A stretch of DNA of 64,000 nt, taken from assembly GCF_000718635.1 (NCBI RefSeq), contig NZ_JOBF01000006.1:221630-285629 (forward strand), read 5' to 3'. Positions 7,897 through 17,371 of the stretch are shown here, piece by piece. The notes beneath the pieces are model-generated. The model did no database searches. It saw nothing but the letters and a program-made list of their open reading frames with translations, and was not told where the DNA came from. This stretch comes from Streptomyces varsoviensis (lineage in GTDB: Bacteria; Actinomycetota; Actinomycetes; Streptomycetales; Streptomycetaceae). Within the stretch, counting starts at the first letter, position 1; every line of letters begins with the position of its first letter. The translations under genes were made by a program, and so were the position numbers.

Positions 7897-9102
7897 ATGC
7901 ACCCATGGTCTCCGTTAAACGACCGGCAGCTCGCACTCCTCACCCGCCTCGGCGACGGAACCGACCCCGTCACGTCGGACAGCCCCGAGCTTGCTCTTAC
8001 CGCCCGCGCGCTCAAGGAGCGGCGCCTGATCACCATGCCCAGACAGGGTGGGAAATGGCGGGCGGAGATCACCGACGCGGGGCGCTTCTATCTGGAGCAC
8101 GGCCATCACCCGGACCGCCCGGAGCCAGCCCAGCGCAAGCAGCGGTTGGCGGGTTCCAAGCAACGGGCACGAGCGACCCCTTCAGCACAGAAGCAAGCCG
8201 CAGCCCCGTCCACGATGAAGCCAGCGCCGCAGCGCGCGGCCAAGCCCCCACAGCCGTCGCCGGCAGAAGTCGGCGCCGCTTTGAGCGCGGAAGTACAGCA
8301 TGCTGGGCGGTTCCTCAGGATCCCGAACCCCAGCGACGAGGAGCGGGCCCGTTACCGCAGGGCGTTCGACGCGGCGCGGCAGTGTGCGCCCGACGGGTAC
8401 CACCTGAAGTACAGCGGTCGGGCGAAGGGAGACTTCTTCCTCGGCCTGCTCCGGGTGACCGGTGAGGACGACACCGAGTGGAACCAGATCCGCCTGGCAC
8501 GCAGCCGTGTGATCACCGACGTCGAGGACGTGCTCGCCGCTGTTACCAAGGACCACAGCGCCTTCGAGATCTCCGAGGAGGTTCTGCCGAGGGTGCTCGC
8601 GCTGATCCGGCTCCTCGCTGATCAGGCACTCGCGCGGTACAGCGAGATCGCAGTGTCCAAGAAGCGCAGGCAGCCGAGGCCGCTGCTTACTGTCCACGGC
8701 AGGACGTACGAGGTCGGCTTCCGTGAGCGGCAGAAGCAGGTCCGGTACGTCCCCAAGCAGCCGGGCCGACGCACGTACGACTGGCAGCGGGTCACGCCGG
8801 CCCACAAGCCCGAGCCGTCCGGCGAACTGGAGCTGCTGGTCAGCGAGAACTCGGGCTACAGCTACGGTTGGAAGAAGGAATGGGCCGACACGGCGAAGAA
8901 GCCGTTGGAGGAGCAGATCGCTTCAATTTTCCGGGCGTTGAAGGCACGCGCGTCTGGTGGACTTCTGGCACAGGCGCGCGCGCCTTGCGCCGGGATCTGG
9001 CATAACCTACCAGGAGATCCACCGCAGAATGCACGGGACATCGATTACTTCCGCGCAGACAGTCGGGACCTGGGTAAGGGGACAAGTCAACGGCCCTCAT
9101 GA
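7897..9102 (+). CDS. Unknown protein with N-terminal winged-helix-like segment, probably 3'-truncated
   Basis: I do not recognise this gene. From the ATG at 7897 it encodes 401 residues. Residues 1-60 look like a small winged helix (LTARALKERRLITM, then a beta hairpin ending EITDAGRFYLEHG). A Gln/Ala/Pro-rich linker follows to about residue 120, and then a mixed alpha/beta region with GDFFLGLLRV and HGRTYEVGFRERQKQVRY. The coding character breaks near base 8940. From there another frame (8942-9430) carries a protein-like sequence, and the last 50 residues of this frame look like noncoding read-through. The original C terminus was therefore probably lost by a deletion. It is the first gene of the island. 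Confidence 0.55.
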   Translation: MHPWSPLNDRQLALLTRLGDGTDPVTSDSPELALTARALKERRLITMPRQGGKWRAEITDAGRFYLEHGHHPDRPEPAQRKQRLAGSKQRARATPSAQKQAAAPSTMKPAPQRAAKPPQPSPAEVGAALSAEVQHAGRFLRIPNPSDEERARYRRAFDAARQCAPDGYHLKYSGRAKGDFFLGLLRVTGEDDTEWNQIRLARSRVITDVEDVLAAVTKDHSAFEISEEVLPRVLALIRLLADQALARYSEIAVSKKRRQPRPLLTVHGRTYEVGFRERQKQVRYVPKQPGRRTYDWQRVTPAHKPEPSGELELLVSENSGYSYGWKKEWADTAKKPLEEQIASIFRALKARASGGLLAQARAPCAGIWHNLPGDPPQNARDIDYFRADSRDLGKGTSQRPS

Positions 9103-9430
9103 TCCGGAAGACGTGCGGCGCTTCGCGCGAGCGGTCCACGACCAGGTTCTACTGGCACAGGCTGGCTGGGCATTGAAGACACTGCAGATCGTGCACCGTA
9201 AGGCGGGACGATGGTTGTCCACTCAGATAGCTGGAGCGCGCTCACACCATGATGACGCGCTGATCGACGCCAATCTGGGCCTGCGCGTCTCGGACCTGCT
9301 GGAGAGCGTGAGCGCCCACCCCGTACTCGGAATCGACCGTGCTCCTCGTGACGTCGCCGCACACCTGGTTGGACGCCTGGTCGCATCAGCCGAAGCGGAA
9401 TCGATTGGCAGTCAAATATGCACTGGGTGA
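8957..9430 (+). pseudogene. 3' remnant of the gene that preceded drmA
   Basis: The frame opens after a stop at 8939 and reads to 9430 with convincing protein character: SGITYQEIHRRM, TVGTWVRGQVNGPHDPEDVRRFA, VHRKAGRWLSTQ, LIDANLGLRVSDLLESV. It has no plausible N terminus and overlaps the end of the previous gene by 146 bases in another frame. It looks like the C-terminal end of a larger protein joined onto a foreign 5' gene by deletion. In class 2 DISARM loci drmE comes directly before drmA, so this may be the drmE tail; I cannot confirm that from sequence alone. The 178 bases after it (9431-9608) carry no gene and should contain the drmA leader. Confidence 0.5.
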
Positions 9431-9608
9431 CGGCGCTTGCTATTGCGGAGCCTGCCTGAAGCCCCCTGGGCGGTGCTACGCTATGCGGCCAGAAGCGCAG
9501 TACGCACACAGCTCTCATACCTCACACCACATCACAGGTCACGCGAGGGATCCCCCCGGACGTGCCCATTGGCTTCGTGCCCACACCTTCCAAATCAGGA
9601 GCTTCGCC

Positions 9609-12600
9609 ATGTCGGTGTTCCCTCATGGCCGTGCGCCCGCGTCGGCCGACACCCCAGCCCAGCGATACGATGCCCTTCTTGGCTGCCTTTCACGGCGCAT
9701 CGTCAGTCAAGCCACGGGTACGTCCATCCCCACTGGGACTCGACTCCACGACCAGCCGCAGAAGCAACTGTGGCTCGGCATGCTCGCCAGCGAAGCGAAG
9801 TTGGTCGCCGAGACCAACGCTGGCTTCTGCGGGCTTCAGATCACCCCTCCCGCCCAAGGGTTTTCATTCCGAGTGCGGACACTGCCAGAAACGCTCATCA
9901 TCGAGGTGGCCGCGTCAGCCTTCTTGGGGCTGCATCCAACCGTGGATGAACAGCGCGACTCCACGACCACCGCACCTGACGTGGCTACTTCTAACGCACG
10001 CGGCGTGGCGGCGAGACAAAGCCCGACCGCTCAGGGAGCCGACAGGGCCATCGATGGAGGCCGATCCCGAGCTCGCCACGTAGCCGCCGGCAACGGCCGG
10101 AGTGCGAAGTACCCCCTCGCTCACATCTGGACGAAGGTCGCGATGGATCCTGTTCGGATCCCCGTTCGCCTGCCTTCGACGAAGGCCATGTCCGTACGTG
10201 TGGGCGAGGAGGAGATCGCTACAGCACTGCGCTCCGCTGCGTCCCGCCATGGCCACCAGCTCTTCCGACAGCGTCTGGGCGCTCCGGCAAACGGGTCCCT
10301 GCCCCACGACTTCGACTTGGTCGACGAACGAACCTGGGCCTCGTATGGCGCCCACAACCTGACGCCAGCCACGAACGTGATCCCTCCCCGGCACCGGGCG
10401 GCAGTCGAGATCGAGGTCACGCCTCTCGACGGTGCTTTTGAGATCTTCGTCGCGGTGGTGAACACTACACCCGCGCCCAAAGACCAACTGATCGATGGCG
10501 TTCGCCCCTACGAGGAGGCGTACCTGGACACCCGCTTGTATCAGGTCGTTCTGACGGCGACGCTCGACGCGTGCGTCGAACCGTACGAGCTGGAACAGGT
10601 GGCGCAGTCCCATCGGTATGAACGGTCCGTGCCCGCGTTTGGGCACGCGTCTCCTGTCTCGCACCAGGAGCACAACGGTCTCACCACGCTTCGGACCGAG
10701 TTCGCCGCTACGGAGCCGACATGGCGTGCGTATCCCAGGGATAAGTCCAGGGATGTGGCTGGCCGCGAAGTTCCCATTGATACTTCCTTCGACTCCCTCA
10801 TCGCGGACCCAGTCGGCACCATCTCGACCCTGGTCGAGCTCTTGGACGTCTGGGTAGACGATAACTGGGGCACGCCGGCGCTGGACGCCCTTCACAAAGC
10901 ACGTGGATGGAACGACAAGGCGCGCGCGGAGGCGGAGCAGGGCGCACAGGCTGCCCGCGCGGAGGCAGCTTGGGTGCGTGCGGGGCTGGACATCCTCAGG
11001 ACCGACCCGAACGTCTGGGACGCTTTCGTGGCGGCGAACAAGGTGGTCAAGGCTGCCGCAGGTGATGAATACGACAGTTGGCGCCCGTTTCAGGTGGCTT
11101 GGATCGTCGGGTGCCTGCCGGGCATGGTCGACCCCAGGCGACACCGAGAGGTCAACATCGTCTGGTTCCAGACGGGTGGCGGTAAGTCCGAGGCGTATCT
11201 CGGACTGATGCTAGCCACGCTCTTCTACGGCAGGTACACCGGTGTCACCCGGGGCACGCAGGTATGGGCACGGTTCCCCCTGCGCCTGTTGGCCCTGCAG
11301 CAGACCGAGCGCTTCGCCAAGATGGTCATGAACGCGGAGATCCTCAGGCGAGCGGATCCTCGTATCCGTGACACGGGGGCCTTTGGCATCGGGTACTTCG
11401 TTGGTGGCGGCAACACCCCGAATCGGCTCCGCAAGCCTGATGGCAGCAACTATTACAATGGTCCGGATCCCACCGACCCCGCGACTGCTGAGGCATGCAG
11501 GGTACTTAGCGACTGCCCCGTTTGCGGTCGGAGTCTCACCGTTAAGTGGGACGACCCGAGTCACACCATGCGTCATGTCTGTGAGAACCCCAACTGCCAG
11601 TTGGGCGGCGTCCTCCCCATTTGGGGAGTGGACGACGACATCTACCGCCGGGCGCCCTCCGTGCTCGTCGGCACCGTCGACAAGCTCGCGCAGCTTGGCC
11701 AGAACCAAGCCTTCCAGATTCTGCTCGGACGTCCCCACTCCCTTTGCCCCAAGCATGGTTACTCCGCCAATCCCACTTGGTGCTCTGTCTTCGGGTGCAA
11801 GGAGCAACGGCGCGCGGTACCGAAGGGGTTCGGACACGTGCGGCTGGAGATCGCCGACGAACTCCACCTGCTCGACGAGAGCCTCGGCGCACTCGACGGC
11901 ATGTACGAGTCACTGCTGCAGAGAATCAGCGAGCACCTTAAGAACGAACCCTTCCAGATCGTCGGCGCCACAGCGACCATCGAGGGCTACCAGAACCAGG
12001 TACGTCACCTCTACGACCGCGATGCCAGGCGCTTCCCCGTCAATGGCCCCGAGGCAGGGGAAACCTTCTGGTCGACTACCCGGAAGGGCGACCCGTTGCG
12101 CCGCTTCCTGGGGGTGCGCTCCCGAGCGAGCACCATGGTGACCGCCACCCGGGAGGTCGCGGTGGTTCACGACCAATGGGTGCGCGACCTATGCGATGAT
12201 CCAAAGAGTGTCGTCGCGGAAGCGGGCCTTGAGGTCGACGATGCTTCCATCGTCGACGAGGCGCGACGCGCGGGTGAGGATCTATTCGAGGTCCTGGTCG
12301 CCTACTGTTTGCGCAACGAGGACCTGACCAGTTTTGTCAGGGACCCCGCGGTGCGTGAGCTGTTGGAAAGCGAAGACAACCTCGCGATCATCAACGGCGA
12401 CACCAGCCCTGACGTAATTCGGTCAGCTGTCGCCCGGTTGCTGAAGCCTCCGGGAAACAGTTCAGAGCGCGTACGGCTTATCGCCGCCACCAAAGCAATC
12501 GGGCACGGTTTCGACGTCGCCAGGCTGGGCGTCATGGCCGTCATGGGCACGCCGACCCAGGCATCCGAGATCATCCAGGCGTCCGCACGCGTAGGCCGCC

Positions 12601-13106
12601 GCTTCCCGGGGCTGGTCGTGAACGTGATCAACCCCAGCCGGGACCGGGACGCGAGCGTCTTCCGTTACTACCCCGAATGGATCCGCTACCTGGACCGCCT
12701 CGTCCACAAGGTGCCAGTGAACCGAGAATCGGTACCTGTCCTCAAACGAGTTTTGCCCGGTGGGTTGATGGCTTGGCTCCTACAGGTCCTCGACCGGGAC
12801 TGGATCACAGGAGGGCGCAGGCGACGATCTCTCGCGGACTCCACCGCGTTCCGGGACGCCGTGAACGACGGAGCGGTAAACCGAGGACTGCTCGTCTCCC
12901 TGCTGCGTCACGGATTCGGCATCGACGACACGAGCGTCTACCACCGGATGCACCGCGAGGCGATCGACGCCTGGGTCGACGACCACCTCGCCACGCTCCC
13001 GCTGCGCGCGGAAGCCGGCAAGCGGCTCCCCGACCTGCTGCACCCCTCCGTGCCTCGATCCCTCCGGGATATCGAGGAGCCCTTGACCATCTACGGCGAG
13101 TTGTAG
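9609..13106 (+). CDS. drmA: DISARM helicase DrmA
   Basis: A 1,165-residue SF2 helicase-type protein of the DISARM anti-phage system. DrmA with DrmB is known to form a DNA-translocating complex that obstructs incoming phage DNA. Motifs in order: Walker A QTGGGKSEAY (Lys526), the RFPLRLLALQQTERF motif Ia region, a zinc-ribbon insertion CPVCG...CENPNC, a second Cys-rich stretch around CPKHGYS, motif II IADELHLLDE (Asp750), GATATIEGYQ (motif III), IAATKAIGHGFDV (motif V), and QASARVGRR (motif VI). The start ATG at 9609 has AGGAG eight bases upstream; the frame is open further upstream, but those residues are not protein-like. The frame is intact throughout. drmB starts 60 bases after its stop. 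Confidence 0.88.
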   Translation: MSVFPHGRAPASADTPAQRYDALLGCLSRRIVSQATGTSIPTGTRLHDQPQKQLWLGMLASEAKLVAETNAGFCGLQITPPAQGFSFRVRTLPETLIIEVAASAFLGLHPTVDEQRDSTTTAPDVATSNARGVAARQSPTAQGADRAIDGGRSRARHVAAGNGRSAKYPLAHIWTKVAMDPVRIPVRLPSTKAMSVRVGEEEIATALRSAASRHGHQLFRQRLGAPANGSLPHDFDLVDERTWASYGAHNLTPATNVIPPRHRAAVEIEVTPLDGAFEIFVAVVNTTPAPKDQLIDGVRPYEEAYLDTRLYQVVLTATLDACVEPYELEQVAQSHRYERSVPAFGHASPVSHQEHNGLTTLRTEFAATEPTWRAYPRDKSRDVAGREVPIDTSFDSLIADPVGTISTLVELLDVWVDDNWGTPALDALHKARGWNDKARAEAEQGAQAARAEAAWVRAGLDILRTDPNVWDAFVAANKVVKAAAGDEYDSWRPFQVAWIVGCLPGMVDPRRHREVNIVWFQTGGGKSEAYLGLMLATLFYGRYTGVTRGTQVWARFPLRLLALQQTERFAKMVMNAEILRRADPRIRDTGAFGIGYFVGGGNTPNRLRKPDGSNYYNGPDPTDPATAEACRVLSDCPVCGRSLTVKWDDPSHTMRHVCENPNCQLGGVLPIWGVDDDIYRRAPSVLVGTVDKLAQLGQNQAFQILLGRPHSLCPKHGYSANPTWCSVFGCKEQRRAVPKGFGHVRLEIADELHLLDESLGALDGMYESLLQRISEHLKNEPFQIVGATATIEGYQNQVRHLYDRDARRFPVNGPEAGETFWSTTRKGDPLRRFLGVRSRASTMVTATREVAVVHDQWVRDLCDDPKSVVAEAGLEVDDASIVDEARRAGEDLFEVLVAYCLRNEDLTSFVRDPAVRELLESEDNLAIINGDTSPDVIRSAVARLLKPPGNSSERVRLIAATKAIGHGFDVARLGVMAVMGTPTQASEIIQASARVGRRFPGLVVNVINPSRDRDASVFRYYPEWIRYLDRLVHKVPVNRESVPVLKRVLPGGLMAWLLQVLDRDWITGGRRRRSLADSTAFRDAVNDGAVNRGLLVSLLRHGFGIDDTSVYHRMHREAIDAWVDDHLATLPLRAEAGKRLPDLLHPSVPRSLRDIEEPLTIYGEL

Positions 13107-13165
13107 CCGCACGCGCATTCCGCGTCGCTCCCGTCGTCCACCTCCCGTACTCGGAGAGAGTCCAC

Positions 13166-15037
13166 ATGGTCTTCGACCAGCTCAACCGCAGCAACATCCA
13201 GGCGCTCTGGCGCTACATGCCGGGCCAGCCATACAACTGGTCCTCTAAAGGCTCAGTCCTCGGCGAGCCGCCCCGCCAGGTAACCCCCCTCGACGTCCCC
13301 GAGGGATGGGTGGCTCCACAACTTCGTCGGCTACTCCTGCCCTTCGCCAGCGCCTCGAGCAACGATCCTCGAGTCGGTGCCGAGCTGACCGCCCTCAAGC
13401 GGCGTCAGTTCAGTTTGGTGAAGGCTGAGGACCTCCGCGCCGTTCGCTTCCCCAACACCTTTCTGTGCCGCGCGTGCGGCGCGTTCCGACTCATCCGCGC
13501 CGCCGACCCCGCACCAACCTGCCCCACCTCCAGCCACGGGCGGATGGAACAGTTCTCTTGGTGCGAGGTGCACGAGTGCGGCCACCTGAGCGAGCTCACC
13601 GCGCCGCGTTGCGGCTCCGGTTGCCGCGCCACGATGCGGCTCAACAACACTCGCGACTTGAATACCTCCCGCTGGTACTGGACCTGCGACCGTTGCCAGC
13701 GGCGTTCAGACGAGCCGGTCGTCAAATGGTGCTCAACCTGTCGCGACGGACGTCCCCAAGTCATGCGGGTGCCTCAGACCGCGGCTTATTACCCGCAACA
13801 AGTCACCGTCATCAACCCGCCCACCCGCAGCGACTATGGCGCACTCGCCTACGATGGCGTTTACGCCGCCGCCGTGGCTCAGAGCCTTGGCGCTCTGCCC
13901 CGGGGGGCTGAGGGTCTCCGGCGAGCTGGAGGCACCAGCTCTGCGGGATCCGCCTTGGAACAGGCGCGAGAAACTGCGGAAGCTCTCGGGATTAAGCCGG
14001 GTGACGAGCTCTACGACCAACTCATCGCCAAAGCCCAGAAACGCACAGACGACACCCCAGCCTGGAACGCACAAGTCGAGGTTTTGGGCCGTGACCCCGA
14101 GACGATCGAGGCGTTCGGTGAAGAATGTCGCCAGCTCGGCCTTGCCTGGGACGCCAAGCCCTTGACGGTCCAGAACCTGCTCGATGGCGACGCGGGAACC
14201 CAATTGGAAGCCTACTACCAGCAGTACCCGAAGCTGATCTCCCACTACGGCTTCACCGACGTCACCTTGCTACGGGAGTTGCCAATCGCCTATATCGTGG
14301 CGGGCTACACAAGGATCAGCAGCAATGCGGTGGCCACAACACGCCGGGGCACCCAGACCAGACAACGGTTCCGCTTCTTTCCAGCGGGACGTGACAGCAA
14401 GTTCCCGATGTACGGAGTACGCACCGAGACCGAGGGCCTGCTTTTCGAGTTGGACAAGCTCGCCGTGGTGCGGTGGCTCGTCGACTCCGGCGTCATCGAG
14501 GACCCCGGCCTGCACACCCAGGAAAATGCCCAACAATGGATCTTCCAATTCAGCGATCCCGTGCTTGATGCCTTCAACGCGCCCGACAACTCGATCACGG
14601 GGGCCATCCTCGGGCTCGTCCATTCCATGGCTCATCGCACGATGAAGGCCCTTGCCACCAGGTGCGGGCTCAACGTCGACTCGCTCGGGGAGTACCTCTT
14701 CCCCGCTAACTGCGCTTTCCTCGTCTACGCCAACACCCGAAGCAACTTCACCCTCGGCGGACTCGAACACGTATATCGGTTCGACCTGGAAGATGCGCTG
14801 TGTGAACTGGACGCGGAGACCCGCTGCGTCTTCGATCCGCCTTGTCGGCGTGACTTCGGTGGGGCGTGCGCCGCGTGCCTCCACATCTCCGAGGTGGCCT
14901 GCACGAGGTTCAATACCGTGCTAGATCGCAATCTACTCTTCGGCACGCTCCCACCACTAGTTTCGGACCCTGTCGGAGGCACTTCCCGACGAGGTACGGA
15001 ATGCGAACGACAGTGGCGCGGGTACTGGAGCCACTGA
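13166..15037 (+). CDS. drmB: DISARM protein DrmB (DUF1998)
   Basis: The 623-residue partner of DrmA. The N-terminal half has two Cys-rich zinc-binding stretches (CRACGAF, and CEVHECGH through CDRCQRR to CSTC). The C-terminal DUF1998 part is clear: HSMAHRTMKALATRCG, LGEYLFPANCAFLVY, then the cysteine cluster CVFDPPCRR, CAACLHISEVAC and FNTVLDRNLLFG, which resembles a four-Cys metal or cluster site. The ATG at 13166 follows GGAGAGAG. Its last 37 bases overlap the drmC fragment start at 15001, the close packing expected of one operon. No frameshift is seen. Confidence 0.87.
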   Translation: MVFDQLNRSNIQALWRYMPGQPYNWSSKGSVLGEPPRQVTPLDVPEGWVAPQLRRLLLPFASASSNDPRVGAELTALKRRQFSLVKAEDLRAVRFPNTFLCRACGAFRLIRAADPAPTCPTSSHGRMEQFSWCEVHECGHLSELTAPRCGSGCRATMRLNNTRDLNTSRWYWTCDRCQRRSDEPVVKWCSTCRDGRPQVMRVPQTAAYYPQQVTVINPPTRSDYGALAYDGVYAAAVAQSLGALPRGAEGLRRAGGTSSAGSALEQARETAEALGIKPGDELYDQLIAKAQKRTDDTPAWNAQVEVLGRDPETIEAFGEECRQLGLAWDAKPLTVQNLLDGDAGTQLEAYYQQYPKLISHYGFTDVTLLRELPIAYIVAGYTRISSNAVATTRRGTQTRQRFRFFPAGRDSKFPMYGVRTETEGLLFELDKLAVVRWLVDSGVIEDPGLHTQENAQQWIFQFSDPVLDAFNAPDNSITGAILGLVHSMAHRTMKALATRCGLNVDSLGEYLFPANCAFLVYANTRSNFTLGGLEHVYRFDLEDALCELDAETRCVFDPPCRRDFGGACAACLHISEVACTRFNTVLDRNLLFGTLPPLVSDPVGGTSRRGTECERQWRGYWSH

Positions 15038-15450
15038 GCCCCCTGGTCTCCCTGCTTTTGCAGGCGTCAGCCCCCGTGGACACTGCGGCGGCCGCGACCG
15101 ACATCGCGGCCGCTGGGGGTACCGGTCTCGAAGTGGCCACTCTCATCACGAACGCTGTCATCGACCGGCGGCTCGTCTCGTACACCCTTGTCCACGCGGG
15201 CGTTCTCGACAAAGCAGGGAAGCTCACGGAAGCCGCGCCATTGCTCTTGGCGCAGGCGCACGCAATGGTGGCGATGTCGGTGGAGGAGGGGTGGGAGTTG
15301 GTGCTTACTGTGCCGGCCTTCCTGAAAGATTCGCTGGGCACGATGTCGCGTAATAACGGCGGGCCTGGGCTCCCGCTCGACACGGGTCGGACGATTCGCG
15401 AAGTTGCGGAGAGCGCCCAAACGCGTCTAATGATCGCCGTGCCCTATCTA
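15001..15450 (+). pseudogene. drmC: drmC 5' fragment (PLD-family DISARM protein), truncated
   Basis: The N-terminal half of a phospholipase-D-like DrmC protein, starting at the ATG that overlaps the end of drmB. The visible hallmark is the first strand of the PLD fold, GWELVLTVPAFL (about residues 97-108), followed by TGRTIREVAESAQTRLMIAVPYL, where PLD proteins of this type place the helix and strand before the first catalytic region. After about residue 150 the sequence becomes a helicase (LRRHPTDQVLVVAHAKDLV). No HKD motif remains, so DrmC cannot be catalytic. The 3' limit given is an estimate of the junction. Confidence 0.7.
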
Positions 15451-16577
15451 CACCACCACCTCCGCCGCCACCCCACGGATCAGGTCCTTGTAGTGGCGCA
15501 CGCCAAGGACCTGGTCCAGCAACTGGAGCGCGCGCTGTGGCGGCACCTGCCCAAGGAAGTTCCCACCCGCCTGCTCACCGGGGACACCCGCCCCGACGAC
15601 CTGTCCGGAGTGACCTGTGCCACGGTCGGCCCGCTCTGCCAGCCGCCCGCTTCGGCTACCGGCCGGCGCTTGTCATGGTTGACGAGGCGCATCACGTCGG
15701 CGCGGACGGGCAGTACGACGAGTTGTTGGAAACCCTGTCCACCTCAAGGCAGTTCGGGGACACAGCTACGCCTTGGCGAGGCGACGCTCACGACATCAGC
15801 CACCACTTGGGGCCGGCGAGTTTCACACTCGGTATCGAGGAGGGAATGCGTCGTGGCTACCTGGCGCAGGTGGACTACCGGTTGTTCGTCGACAACGTCG
15901 ACTGGGATGTCGTCAAAGCGGCCAGCGAGCACGAGTACGGCCTGGCGGACCTCAACGCCCGCCTTTTCCTGCCGCAGCGGGACGAGTCCATCCGCGACGA
16001 GCTAGCTGCGGCATGGGCGGCCACCGCTAGCCCCCGCGCCATCGTGTTCTGTCGCACGGTTGAGCACGCCGAACGACTGGCCGAACTCCTGCGTCGGGCC
16101 CCCCTGTGGTCCGGAGCCTTGGCACTGCACGCCGGCCTGGCCAAACGCGAGAGGCAGAGCCGCCTCCTCGCCTTCCGCAGCGGCGAGGTCCCCATCCTCA
16201 CGTCTGTCGACATCCTCAATGAGGGGGTGGATGTCCCCGACGTCAACATCCTCTGCTTCGCCAGGGTGACTCACTCCCGTCGGATCTTCGTTCAGCAGCT
16301 GGGACGGGGGCTCCGGCTCAGGGCCGGCAAGGAACGGGTGACGGTGCTCGACTTCGTCAGCGATCTACGTCGGATCGCGGCGGCCCTCAACATCAAGCGC
16401 AGCTTGGAGGGCGGTGAGGTAGAAATCCTGGACCAAGTCGCCCCATCACGCATTGATTTCAACGACCAACGAGTCGCGACCCTTATGGAAGAGTGGATCA
16501 AGGACGCGGCCGGCCTCGAAACCGCGTATGACGAGCACCGCCTACAGTTCCCGTCCGCCCTCGCCACCCTGGAGTAG
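15450..16577 (+). pseudogene. SF2 DEAD/DEAH helicase remnant, headless and frameshifted
   Basis: The helicase motifs begin at motif Ia (QVLVVAHAKDLVQQL) in the drmC frame and continue to GVTCATVG. Near 15636-15650 the coding sense moves to another frame, which carries VDEAHH (15678-15695), DTATPWRGD (15759 on), AIVFCRTVEHAERLAELL, LTSVDILNEGVDVPDV and QQLGRGLRL (motif VI). Motif I (GxGKT) is absent, so it cannot bind ATP normally. A deletion removed the 3' half of drmC and the 5' part of this gene, and an additional frameshift followed. Alternatively the frameshift is an assembly error; the loss of motif I is not explained that way. Confidence 0.78.
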
Positions 16578-16582
16578 CCGCC

Positions 16583-17200
16583 TTGCCCCAGCTCAACCTT
16601 CCCGAAGCTCTCCGTCGCCGCATCCTCCTCAGCATGTATCGGACCGCCGACGAGCCGGACTGGGAGTTTCTGAGCAATCCCGGGAAGACCGCGCAATATC
16701 GGCGGTGGTTCGACGACCCTGGCATCGGAGGTGAGCTCCGAGCGTTCGCCAGCGACAAGGACGTCCGGATGTGGTTCAAGGACGTGCCGATGAAGGAGTA
16801 CGCCCGAGCGCAGGAGGGCATCGGGAGGTTCGTTCCCTACGTTCAGCGCCGCTTCCGAGGGGCCGACGAGATCGTCCAGTTCTTCTGTGGTCCCGGCTGG
16901 TCCGTGGTGCCGGACTCTATAGAGGGTAAGCCGAACCACTGTCTGGCCACTGATGGGGATGTCACCCGATACATCTGCTGGGGCAAGGACGGGGTTCTGA
17001 ACGACCTCCTCTGGGCAGCAATGAATGAGGCCGTCGACTCGGGAACGCGCCCCGGAATAGTGATCACTACCAGGGACGGCCAAACACTCACCCAGCACGC
17101 GCGGGAACGTCACATGCGACTTGCGAATCACTGCGGAGTGGACCTGACCCACTTGCACCGCACCGTGATCGATAACCCCGATCTGCTTACCGAGCCGTAG
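16583..17200 (+). CDS. Unknown protein downstream of the helicase remnant
   Basis: A 205-residue protein I do not recognise, starting at a TTG five bases after the helicase stop, so it was probably in an operon with it. It is soluble, without signal peptide or membrane segments. Visible features are a Trp/Arg-rich N-terminal helical part (ADEPDWEFLSNPG, YRRWFDDPGIGGELRAF), a central IVQFFCGPGWSVVP and a C-terminal QHARERHMRLANHCGVDLTHLHR. The frame is intact. Given its place it may be the partner of the helicase in a second defence module, but that is context only. Confidence 0.6.
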   Translation: MPQLNLPEALRRRILLSMYRTADEPDWEFLSNPGKTAQYRRWFDDPGIGGELRAFASDKDVRMWFKDVPMKEYARAQEGIGRFVPYVQRRFRGADEIVQFFCGPGWSVVPDSIEGKPNHCLATDGDVTRYICWGKDGVLNDLLWAAMNEAVDSGTRPGIVITTRDGQTLTQHARERHMRLANHCGVDLTHLHRTVIDNPDLLTEP

Positions 17201-17250
17201 TCCGAAGGGGCTGCCCGTCGCTCCAGGACACGCGCTGCAAAGGCGTGTGC

Positions 17251-17270
17251 TGGGAGCCAAATGGGAGCCG
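17251..17270 (+). repeat. Paired TGGGAGCC motif, right end of island
   Basis: TGGGAGCC occurs at 17251 and again at 17262, eleven bases apart, 102-121 bases inside the right repeat; the same word lies at 7743 near the left repeat. It may be an arm-type recombinase site or the 3' relic of an integrase gene on the minus strand. No gene is visible in 17201-17371. Confidence 0.3.
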
Positions 17271-17371
17271 ACCCGCTCCCCGAGTCCCTTCAAGAACGCG
17301 CGAGACCAACCGGGACCCCACCGCTGACCTGCGGAAACTCCATCGCGTCTGGCAAGACCAGTAACCGAACC

